Assembly: GCA_014607495.2 (NCBI GenBank)
Contig: CP053159.1
Location: forward strand, 1,309,501 to 1,373,500
Source: Carposina sasakii
Lineage: Eukaryota; Arthropoda; Insecta; Lepidoptera; Carposinidae
Direction: 5' to 3'
DNA: 64,000 bases
Program-made: the position numbers and the translations under genes
Shown: positions 1 to 9,277 of the stretch, piece after piece
Layout of the letters: each line of letters starts with the position of its first letter
Numbering within the stretch: position 1 is the first letter of the stretch
The notes under the pieces: generated by a model
The model's input: only the letters and a program-made list of their open reading frames with translations
Told to the model about the DNA's origin: nothing
Databases searched by the model: none

Positions 1-284
1 GAGCGATAATGATAATCTGAATTTGTTACGGAGAAACTTTGCGTAGTTTCAGAAATATTGATCATTTAAGTTTTCCCATACAAACATCCATTAATATTGC
101 GAGATGACCATAATTTTACAGAAATAAAGGATTTGTTTTTAATCGACTAATCGGCTGGTAGTGGCCACACTAAGGCATGCAACCCGGTTATTCGGAAAAC
201 CGAAAAATTTGGATCAGATCCCATTCCAGTATCTAAATAGGTACTTTGATTCCAGTTTTATTGCATAAAAACTTACAACCAACA

Positions 285-470
285 TACTTTTTTTAAATTA
301 GTTTATTCCGAAGACAAGGCAAGGAGAACTAAGCCCATACAGCCATTGTCTTTAGTAAATTATTTCTGAATTTATGGTGGATGATAATGATGATGATGAA
401 TGGAAACGTCGGGAAAATCCTCAAGGCTATTAGAAAAACCTCACAATTTTGTTATACTCGGTCTGCGGCA
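285..470 (+). repeat. Family B repeat, 5' part
   Basis: Starts at a T/A-rich run followed by agtttattccgaagacaagg and shares about 170 bp with 4580-4750 and 25020-25150, including the ggaaacgtcgggaaaatcct block. It breaks off after about 185 bp. Confidence 0.7.
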
Positions 471-669
471 GCGCATGTGCACCTTCAGTTGGTAGGTACT
501 GCCTATATTTCTTTATGTCGCTGTAAATATTGACGTGGAATAATAATAAATAAATAATATATTTTTATTTTAAAGCAAATATTTTAACATTACTGATGTT
601 GTGAAATAATTTTCTATTTAATAAAGACTATTTCTTAGTTTATATATAATTTCTGAACGATACTTTGAA

Positions 670-1075
670 TCAAAAGGACGTGTTCAGATTCGGCAGGAAA
701 AGCTGGAATGGAGTGTTTGAGTTTGCTTGTAAATGACATGACGTGAAGTGATAGTGAAGTGAAGTTTTCTGATAGATAAGTTATATTTAGTTTATTTGTG
801 CATGTGCACTATTGTACATGGTTTTATATGCAGGTAAGCTGAATAAAACTTGAGTCGGATTACGATTTCTTCATGGGTCCATGCAAGTTCTTTTACGGTT
901 TCTTTTGAAAGCAACTGAACATTGGATCTGTTTACAAGGATTTCCTCGAAGTTTCCATTCATCGTCATCATTATCAATCACGAATTCAGTACCTACCTAT
1001 CATTATACATAAGAAAATGGCTGTATGGACAAAGTTTCCCTTGCCTTTCCTTCGGGATAAACTAATTAAAAAAAA
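670..1075 (-). repeat. Family B repeat, near full length
   Basis: Reverse-orientation copy running from the gattcggcaggaaaagctgg end (about 672) to the ccttcgggataaactaatt end (about 1075). Its inner part can be read as a short peptide that recurs in other copies (4680-4860, 25101-25298). That conservation reflects the repeat, not a gene. Confidence 0.75.
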
Positions 1076-1453
1076 GCTTACGCTGCAACTTCATACGGCC
1101 ATGGTGATAAGACTTGCTTTGTGTGTACATAAATAAGTGACCGTTAAATTTGTACTTGAAGTCGCGGGCGTCCGCTAGTAATCAATAACAATAATAATAA
1201 AAATGACTAACCCCCTTCACCACGTCTACACTTTTGTCTTTTATCAATTTAAATACCTATCTGCAGTTGTACGTATTAGTAGGTATTACCAATACACGGA
1301 TTTTCGTCCATTAAAGAAAATATACTTGGTCCTAAAAAATCATACAATATTGGTTACCCTACTGCAGTGTTTGTATGGGAAAACTTAAATGATCAAGATT
1401 TCTTAAACTAGGCAAAGTTACTCTGTCACAAATTCAGGTTATCATTATCGCTC

Positions 1454-2050
1454 CCGTCACAAAAATTTGAACATGTTTCGAAGGCCGTAGACCATCAGGT
1501 AGAGCCTGAACGCATTCTGGCTGGACAAGGGCTGGACATTAAGTTTTTATAGATTTCTCGTAAACCCTTACATGTGACGCCATAAATCAAACGTTATTAC
1601 CGTCAAAAATTGCGTCACTAAATGTTAGTAGAGGAACCATATTCGAAAACGCTCCAGTTATTGAGTTTCAGAAGTGCCAGCCAGAAGTTTTATACGTAAA
1701 TTCAAGCCGGCTGGACAGTTTTTGCATTTTTCTACTAAACCGCTGCAAGTATCACAAAACTTTTAGCTCGATGCCTGTTACAAATTTATGTGACGCCCGT
1801 TGATATGCAAAAAGTGGTCTAAATCACTTCCGTTACCGAGATTGAGAGACCAGCGAAAAGTGTTTTTTCAAGCCGTCTGGACACGTTTTCGATCGATTAT
1901 CTAAGATCCTGTAGCGTTACAAATTCTGAAATAAGGGTGTTTAGCCGTCACATAAAGTGCCCTATTGACCTTGTTAAATGTGAGCTATTTTGAAGATTTG
2001 TCCAGACAGCCTGAGCTACATCTCAACCAGCCCTACTAACTTGGCCATCC
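1454..2050. repeat. Diverged internal repeats around a ggctggac / gtctggac motif
   Basis: The words ctggctggacaagggctgga (about 1518), gccggctggacagttttt (about 1706) and gccgtctggacacgtttt (about 1871) recur about every 165-190 bp. Each is followed by similar 'tttctcgtaaaccc / tttctactaaacc / gattatctaagatcc' and 'tgtgacgcc' blocks. It looks like an old tandem repeat or the inside of a decayed element; no coding potential is seen. Confidence 0.5.
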
Positions 2051-2059
2051 CGTCAAATA

Positions 2060-2320
2060 AATTTAATTAAAAATGTCGAAATTTTTCGGGATAAAAACAT
2101 TTTCCCATGATAAAAAGTAGCCTATACTCGTATGTTAAGTGGGACCTGTCACAATATATTCCTGAAAACTGCATCGAAATCGGTTCAGCCGTTTCTGAGA
2201 TTATCGTGCACAAACGCAGACAAAAATTCCAAAAATCATTATTTTGGGTACTATTGCGTTGATAAAGGTCTCCTATAATATTTTTTCTTCCATGTACAGA
2301 CAGCAATCCGTTACATTTTT
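2060..2320 (-). mobile_element. Family G (Helitron-like) copy, 3' end missing
   Basis: Matches 56460-56735 almost word for word (blocks gggacctgtcacaatatatt, aaatcggttcagccgtttct, gttgataaaggtct, ccatgtacagacag). The terminal ctagtggacgcccgcgactc segment present in other copies is lacking here. Confidence 0.65.
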
Positions 2321-2321
2321 A

Positions 2322-3298
2322 CCCGACTGCGCGACGCAAAGGAGTGGTATTGTGTTTAACAGCCTATGTATGTATGTATATTTGTATGTTCCTTTGAAGC
2401 ACTACACAGACCAAACGCCTAGGCCGATTTTAATGATCTATACGTCAATCGATTCCTCTTAGTCCGGCGAGTGTCACTGAAGACATGACTTTAGTGAAAT
2501 TCCAATATGGCGACTACTGGACGACATTTTGTGAAAATGAAATAAATTAAAGTCGACAAACTATATCGAGTGGGGTATCGTTGAATAGGTATTTAAAAAT
2601 CATTTTTAGGTTTCTCACAACATTTTTCGATTCAACTAACCGTTTAGGATCTATATTGATTGAAAGTTGTGTAACAACCATTCTCGCATTTAAGTTTTTA
2701 GACAGCAGCAAAACGAAAACTTCTAGCTGCCTAGCATGTCGAGCGTATTTCTTGAAGGATACCTATTAGTATTAACAAAAAAGAATAAAAAAAAAAAAAC
2801 ATTATTAAAAAAATCCAAAAACCCGACTGCGTAATAAAGAACCAAACTATGTATATAATAATAAAAAAAACTGAAAAGATGAAAACAAGTGCTTAGATGT
2901 CCAGTGGTCTAGAATTCTATAATATTATTATGGAGTGAATACTAATAAAATATTTTCTAATGATGTAACATAACTGAACAGTTGGGATCCATTAACCGAC
3001 AGCCAAGCTAATAATATTTCAATGGATCCTGGCTGTTCAGTTATTTAAATACCTATTCAACGATACCCCACTTGATATAGTTTGTTTCATTTTCACAATA
3101 TGGTGTCCAGTAGTCGCCATATTGGATTTGCAATAACTTCATGTCTTTAGTGACACTCGCCAGACTAAGAGGAATCGATTGACATGTGAATCATAGAAAT
3201 CGGCCCAGGCGTTTGGTCTGTACAGTGCTTCAAAGGAACATACATACATACATGTTAAACACATTACCACTCCTTTGTGTTGCGCAGTCGGGTAATTT
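2322..3298. mobile_element. Family J long-armed foldback element
   Basis: The left arm (2322-2600) and the right arm (3045-3298) are inverted copies over about 250 bp. Both begin at the outer edge with acccgactgcgc and contain aaaggagtggta, ccaaacgcctaggccga and ggggtatcgttgaataggta. A second, smaller inverted repeat lies inside (about 2971-2996 and 3019-3044, words taactgaacag...ggatccat). No transposase is visible. Confidence 0.75.
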
Positions 3299-3820
3299 GT
3301 CAATATATGCATGCAGTCAGATACAAACTGCTTGTTTACATTTTGGTTTGTTTATTGAATATTTTTGTAGATTGTAGCTAAATAGGTGAATTACAAAAAA
3401 GGTATGCACTTTTTCAAATCTAATCATTAATCAGTCTATCGTTTTATGTAATAATTTATCTCATTACAATTAAAATAAAATTTCATCAGATTGTGTAATA
3501 AATGTTTTTGTTACATTTTGTCAATATAAAAAGCCTTAAAATAGCTTCTTTTGGATATTAACGTAACAAGGCTTTTAACCCTAGAAATCTATTTAAAATT
3601 AGTGATTATCTTTTGACACGAAACTAGGTAGGTAAAAAGAAATTACTATCTTTCCGTACTACCAAATATGATTATCTTTCTAGGGTTAATGACGATAGAA
3701 AGAACACAGGTAACTATAACAGGCCAACTCCTATTCAATTCATTTTAGAATTCAAAAATTGTTTTCAAATGAATGTTAGTAGGATAGGAGTAAATAGATC
3801 ATGTGTCAGGTACTACTTAC
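3299..3820. other. AT-rich stretch, one small foldback only
   Basis: No gene or repeat family is recognised. At about 3727-3792 the words actcctattcaattcatttt and aatgaatgttagtaggataggagt form a short imperfect hairpin. The stretch is intronic or 3' flank of the minus-strand gene beginning at 3821. Confidence 0.4.
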
Positions 3821-4425
3821 CCACTGTGGGATGAATCTGAGAACCTTGATATATAATTATCCAAATCATCACTGTTATCTGAATGGCTGTTAGCTTCAGG
3901 TCTCGGTTCTGACCCATTTTCTGAAGAGGTCAAATCGTCAGAGTCCTGTGATGAAGCATCATTACTATCTGAGTCCCTTCCAGGGGTTTTGCGTTTCCTA
4001 TAGTTCCTACTTCTCATAGGACGTCTGATATTGACTAGAATTGTGCGCACATTGCTGCTAGAAGGCGCAGCGTGAATCAGTTCATTGGAAGGCCCTTCAG
4101 ACGGGGCCGGAGCTGGCTCCTCGCTGCTGGTGCTCTCCGACTTATCCGCAGATATCCCACTATCGACATTTTCATCTTTTTCGCCTTTACTAGACGAAGA
4201 TTCTGTAAATAATCAAGTCAATCAGTAACTTACCTACATCACAATCGTAATCAAAGTGTACATAACATATAAAAAGTAACCTTCTTCCTTCAGTGACTTG
4301 AGACTCTCTTGAGAACTCCCATCGTTTAATTTAAGCTTCTTACCACCTGCATTGGGACTTTGTTGAGGATTCTGAACTTCGTCATCACTTGACGATTCAC
4401 TTCCATTGTCGGTTAAGGCTGCGGA
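3821..4425 (-). CDS. Unrecognised Ser/Asp/Glu-rich protein, two internal exons
   Basis: Two minus-strand exons with good splice sites share one open frame: 4281-4425 (acceptor ending gaag, donor G|GTTACT, leaving one base over) and 3821-4202 (acceptor ttacag, donor GG|GTAAGT, leaving two bases over). Together they encode about 175 residues. Most of it is low-complexity acidic and serine-rich sequence of the kind expected to be disordered. A short basic, less biased stretch, VNIRRPMRSRNYRKRKTPGR, sits in the second exon. The upstream exon must lie to the right of 4425, and further exons lie left of 3821, possibly beyond the repeats or the window edge. I do not recognise the family. An acidic linker of a chromatin, ubiquitin-ligase or RNA-binding protein would all fit, and none is shown. 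Confidence 0.55.
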
Positions 4426-4564
4426 CTTCAGAAATATAAATATAAAAAAGAAACGATTTTATAACCGATTCAGGGATAACGGCACAAATGACTATAATAT
4501 ATTACTACTACATACTTGAAACAAAAATTAATATTTTAAAACTGATTTTAAAGATTATTTTGTC
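4426..4564. other. Intron of the preceding minus-strand gene, nothing seen
   Basis: AT-rich, no motif recognised beyond the acceptor polypyrimidine tract (minus strand) next to 4425. Confidence 0.3.
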
Positions 4565-5175
4565 AAAATTTGTTTTTTTTTTGTTTAGTTTATCCCGAAG
4601 AAAGGCAAGGGGAACTAAGCCCATACAGCCATTGTCTTTAGTAAATGATTTCTGAATTTATGGGATGATAATGATGATGGTGATGAATGGAAACGTCGGG
4701 AAAATCCTTAAGAACAAGTGTAAAGTTAGTCTAAATGAAAAATAATTGCAGAAACAACTTACATGGGCCCATGAAGAGATCATATTCCGGCTAAAGTTTT
4801 ACTCAGCTTACCTGCGTATAAAACCATGCACACGCACTAGATTCACAAGTAATCAAAATATAACTTATCTACCAGAAAACACAGCTTAGCAGCCAATGCA
4901 TTGGGATGTTGCTCTAGCCTTCCCTGATATGTCTCTGTTGACTTTAGAATTTCCTTCTTCAGAGTGTAAAATTGATAATTTACATATTAAAAATGTATTT
5001 GGAATTTTGGATCTGCTTTCCTTTGCTTGCAGTGTTTTAAGACAAGATAAATACGAAAATGAAAAAAAGTGAAATAAAAAAAGAAACACAAATTTTGACG
5101 GATTCGGCGGGAAAAGCTGGAAGGGAGCGGGTATAATTTTCTTGTGAAAATCAAAATTTATTTGTAAATGGCACA
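4565..5175. repeat. Family B repeat, head-to-head pieces
   Basis: 4565-4870 is a plus-orientation copy (a long T run, then agtttatcccgaagaaaggc, through aaaaccatgcacacgcacta). 5095-5175 carries the opposite end in minus orientation (gattcggcgggaaaagctgg). The middle, 4870-5095, is not matched elsewhere in the window. Confidence 0.65.
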
Positions 5176-5311
5176 GTCTGTGGTTACCTCTCAGAACGCG
5201 TACACGTCACTTTGTGGAGCGTTGACAGTTCCTCGGATTTTTAGGTTATATTGTGTCGTTTCCCTGGTGTGATGTTATTGTTGAGGGTTAATACCCTCAA
5301 TTATAATAAAA

Positions 5312-6158
5312 ATGGATGACGAAACCAATGAAAATATACTTTTGAGTGATATTCTGAATGAGGATATTATGTGCGAACAATTAGGCAATAGAGAAAATGA
5401 CGACTGCCAATGGGACGTTGATGGATTATATTTAACGAGATTAGCAACGAAAAGAATCAGAGAAGAAAGTGAAGAGAGCAATGAAAGTGAATTTACAACG
5501 GTTAAAAAAAGTAACCCGAAAAAACTACACAGAAGTTCCTCGATCCCCGAAAAAAATACCCAATTTGAAAACATACATGAAGTTAGTATAAGTAAGTAAG
5601 AAAGTAAGTAAGTAAGAAATAAAGTATGTAAGAAAGCATTACTTATATATCTAAAAAAGAAAGGTTCTTCTACACAAAAGGTGAAAGATAATGTGCAATC
5701 AGATTTTTTGTCAGGAAGTTGATAACGATACACATCCAATTACAAAATATCGAGATGCGCTGCTTACTACAGCTATAATACATAATCCAGGCATAAGCAG
5801 TGGGACTGGTAGCGAAGAGGATACCTTAAATAAGATCAATGAAACAGCTAAAACGAAGAAAAAGAAGAAGAGTAGAAATACAGAGGCAAGTTTAGAAGAA
5901 ACAACTGCGGGGTGCTCTAACCAGATGATAGTAGATGACTCAATTAATGAGAATACTCATAGAGAAAGAAAAAAAAAATGGAATTATAGATTATTGTTGC
6001 AGAAGATTAAGAATATATTTTTGAGTGAAAATAAGCTTGAAGAAAAAATATTGTCTATTTTGAGGCTAGTTATAGATGAATGTAAAAGTTTAATTTTGAA
6101 TGTAATTGACAATGGTAATTTAATAAGTAATTTAATAAATAGTCTATTCAATGGATAA
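5312..6158 (+). pseudogene. Non-LTR retrotransposon ORF1, frameshifted
   Basis: Two open segments, 5312-5599 and 5691-6158, lie in different frames. They are joined across a (GTAA/GAAA)n microsatellite at 5590-5635 whose expansion explains the shift. The protein is acidic at first, then lysine-rich (a run of K and R near residue 60 of the second segment), and has no recognisable zinc knuckles. It is called ORF1 only because an endonuclease-bearing ORF2 follows with an 8-nt overlap: the ORF2 ATG at 6151 lies just before the ORF1 stop at 6156-6158. This overlap is typical of coupled ORFs in LINE elements. It is broken and presumably inactive. Confidence 0.6.
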
Positions 6159-7553
6159 TACAACAACTAAGGTAACGTTGAATATTATACAGTGGAATGC
6201 CCAAAGTTTACGCCTAAATTATCTGAATTTTGTTGTTTATTAGATCAGGAAAAAGTACATGTTGCTATTATAAGTGAAACCTGGTTAGATCCAGAATACA
6301 ACTTAACATTTCTGATTATAATGTATTTCGTAAAGACAGATCAGATCAATATGGTGGTGTAGCTATAATTGTACATAAGTCCATTAGAGCACAGTATCCT
6401 TTACAATTAAGAAACTTAGGCATAGAGGTAACTCATATTAAGTTGTTTAACTGTGTTAATGTAGAGAATATCTTTTCCGTATATTGCCCTTCTACAGTAC
6501 GTACAACGCAGATGGATTGGGATGAGTTATTTAGTTTGTATAACAGTAAATCACTTATAGCAGGAGACTTTAACGCTCACCACTCTAGCTGGTCTTATAA
6601 AAATAACTCCAGAGGTATACAAATTTTGGACTCCACTATGGAACATGATTTCATCTTTCAATGACGGAAAACATACGAGATTAAAATTAGTTAATGGTAA
6701 ACTACAGAAATCTTCTCCAGATATAACATTTGTTACATCTGATATAGCAATTGATTTTAACTGGGATATATATAGTGAAAATCTGGGTAGTGATCATCTT
6801 ATTATTAAAATAAAAAGTATTGTATCGCAAAGTCAGGGAAGTCGAAACTATATGAAAAAATTTAATTTCAAAGCAGCTGACTGGGAAAAGTATAGAGAAT
6901 TTGTTAAAGAATCCATTAGTAATGAAGTATTTTCCAGTAATTTACAAAATAATTATGATAACTTTGTGAATCAAATATATAGGGCGTCCGAATATAGCAT
7001 TCCAATAATTAAAATATGCAAAGATCCTAAAAGTAAATTTGTACCTAAACCCTACTGGAACCATCCTTATCTAAAATAGTAGCACAGCGGAGATTAGCAC
7101 TTGCATATTTTAGACGTAATCCAAATTCATATAATTTACATAGATTAGAAAAACTAAATGCAGAAAGTCAAAAGTTAATTAGGCAAGCGAAGTCACGTAG
7201 CTGGAGAGAATTTTGTAGTACAATTGATGAATCAGCATCTCCCTCTGAGATGTGGCGTCGAATGAGATGGATTAAAGGTAAAAATAAAGGTAGGTTTAGT
7301 ACTTCAGACGAGAGTAAGACAGATTTGTTGTGTAGTCTGACTCCTGATTACGCAACTCCTCAAATACCTTACTTTAATTCTAATACAAATACATTAATTG
7401 AATCTGAAATTTCGAGGCAGGAATTAGATAATGCTATTAAAAAAAGGGACACATCTCCCGGAGGTGACAATATAACTTATTCTATGATTTATAATTTACC
7501 TGACGAAGCCAAAGCAATTTTACTAAAAATATACAATCAAGTTTTTGGATCGG
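6151..7553 (+). pseudogene. Non-LTR retrotransposon ORF2: APE endonuclease and start of reverse transcriptase, broken and truncated
   Basis: The start reads NIIQWNAQSL, the usual opening of the apurinic-like endonuclease of jockey/R1/CR1-type LINEs. Further along are AIISETWLDP, the catalytic block GDFNAHHSSW (6563 on) and GSDHLIIK (about 6790), all endonuclease signatures. From about 7400 the frame reads ELDNAIKKRDTSPGGDNI, the N-terminal 'SPGxDxI' block of the reverse transcriptase. Frameshifts are present near 6230, 6310 and 6660 and again between 7079 and 7250. The element stops abruptly at about 7553, where a family G tail begins, so the polymerase core is missing. The exact clade is not settled. 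Confidence 0.8.
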
Positions 7554-7612
7554 GATGTATTTTTTTCTGTAGTCCACGCGGACGGAGTCGCGGGCGTCCA
7601 TCTTTAATATAA
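7554..7612 (+). mobile_element. Family G (Helitron-like) 3' tail fragment
   Basis: The run agtccacgcggacggagtcg and what follows match the last about 40 bp of the family G copies at 55766-56095 and 59983-60199. It abuts and truncates the LINE ORF2. Confidence 0.6.
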
Positions 7613-7723
7613 CTGAAACACTTATACTAGCCTTGCAGCAGACTTGCGAAAGTTCTTTTATTAAAGTTATTTATTTACTAAGTTTTTTAGTCACTATTTA
7701 GAAATCTGGTTCAAAAATATTAA

Positions 7724-7954
7724 TTAAGTATTAAATTTGAACCAGACCTGTAAATGGTGACTGAAAAAGGTAGTGGAATTGTAAATAGAAAACGCTATTG
7801 CATGAAATAAACAACTTCCATCGGGAGGCATAGGTATTATACTATGTAAAATAGTATTTTCGTTGACGATTAATGCAACTGTAGCCATAATTATATCTTT
7901 ACAAAGTTTTGCAATTGGAAATCCCATCAAACTTCGCCAGTAGAAACAATACAA
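7724..7954 (-). pseudogene. OTU-like cysteine protease fragment, probably transposon-borne
   Basis: Seventy-six residues are open. In the middle lies PPDGSCLFHAIAFSIY, which fits the catalytic-Cys block of OTU proteases (D-G-x-C-L-F/Y-x-A/S). The matching catalytic His block and the rest of the fold are absent, and no splice sites or promoter are seen. OTU domains occur in some Helitrons and other insect transposons. A Helitron-like tail lies only about 110 bp away, so a transposon origin is the likeliest reading. It could also be a relic of a host OTU gene. Confidence 0.45.
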
Positions 7955-8214
7955 GCAAGCTGTCTGATAATAACCAACAATAAGAAATATAATAATGTCA
8001 TTGAATTTAATTATAAGTATAACACTTTAAGCAGTTAGGACGCATTTAGATTATACAGCTACATTCACCAAAACATCGGGATTGAATGACGATGAGTGAG
8101 GTCGTCTTTGCCGTTTGAAAAATGTTGCCCTCCCCATACATAGTATAATAAATCGCGGTCATTGCTGTAACTACAATTATGTTTACAATCACAATTTTTT
8201 TGGTGGTATAACTA
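7955..8214. other. No feature recognised
   Basis: About 260 bp of mixed-composition DNA between the OTU fragment and family K. No ORF, repeat match or motif is seen. Confidence 0.3.
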
Positions 8215-9215
8215 CTTAAAATTTTAAGCTTTTCGGAATTTTTCTGTTACCTGTGCTGTAAGCTATTGCTTCTTACCAAATTTCGAGATTCTATGTCAAC
8301 GGGAAGTGGTCTTTAGGTTTTAATTCCCTTGCGTGTAGTTGCGAGTTTCAAAATATGCGGTATCAATGGTTGTACTTTTGCGTTTTGCGTTTTTGCGTTG
8401 ACTTATAATTTTTTTTTTCACGGGTTAAAGGCAATTAGATCTAAGTATTTGATATGAATTTCAACTTGATAGCTCTACGCGTTCATGAGGAAAAAAGTAA
8501 TAAGTTTATATTTATTAAAAAATATATATTTTGTAATGTAACTAAAAATTTAAGGTTTTCGGAATTTTTCCTTTATGTGTGCTATAAAACGTTGCTTCAT
8601 GCCAAATTTCAAGATTCTAGGTCGACTGGAAGTATCCTTTAGGTTTTGATTCCCTTGCGAGTACTTGCGATTTTCAAAATATGCAGCTTAAATTGCTGTT
8701 TCTTTTGATTGCGTTGACATAGAAGTTTGATTTTGCTACAGCTTAAAGGTATTATAGACCTGAGTATTTGGTATGAATTTCAATTTAATACCTCTACGCG
8801 TTTATGAGGAAATGGGTAGTAAGTTTAAAATTATTAAAAAAAATATATATTATGTGATGTAACTAAAAATTTATGGTTTTCGTAATTTTTCCTTTATCTA
8901 TGCTATAAGACGTTTTCGTACCAAATTTCAAGATTCTGAGTTCACGGGAAGCACCCTGTAGGTTTTGATTCCCTTGCAAGTGTCGAAAATTTGCGGCATA
9001 AACGGCTGTATCTTTTGATTGCGTTGGCTTAGAAGTTTGATTTTTTCACAGCTTCAAGGGACAGTAGACCTGAGTAATTGATATAAATTTCAGCTTCATA
9101 CCTCCACGCGTTCCTGAGAAAAAGGGTCTTGACAGACGGACGGACGGACAGACGGACAACAAAGTGATCCTATAAGGGTTCCGTTTTTTCCTTTTGAGGT
9201 ACGGAACCCTAAAAA
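8215..9215 (+). mobile_element. Family K repeat: three diverged 310-330-bp units plus terminal tail
   Basis: Three tandem units begin near 8215, 8545 and 8870, each with tttcggaatttttc/ttcgtaatttttcc, 'accaaatttcaagattct', 'ttttgattcccttgc' and 'cctctacgcgtt' blocks. The array ends with a gacggacggacag-type stretch and a tail containing a short hairpin (agggttccgtt ... acggaaccct). A similar tail occurs at 17365-17446 and a degenerate one at 61875-61935. The last base lies 63 bp before the TARBP1 start codon, so this element supplies most of that gene's immediate upstream DNA. Confidence 0.75.
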
Positions 9216-9277
9216 TGTTTACATATAAACCACATAATTTTATTAACCTGATTTCATAAAGGAATAATTACTTCACA

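Larger units (their letters stand above)
1..1453. mobile_element. Terminal-inverted-repeat element, 85-bp ends, cut by window edge
   Basis: Bases 1-85 match the reverse complement of 1369-1453 with about ten mismatches; both contain gagcgataatgataa at the outer side and ttttcccatacaaac at the inner side. The interior holds two copies of repeat family B (about 285-470 plus, 670-1075 minus), and at 1150-1178 a fragment of the Helitron-like tail (family G). No transposase ORF is visible. The outer left end may lie before base 1, so no target-site duplication can be tested. Confidence 0.7.
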
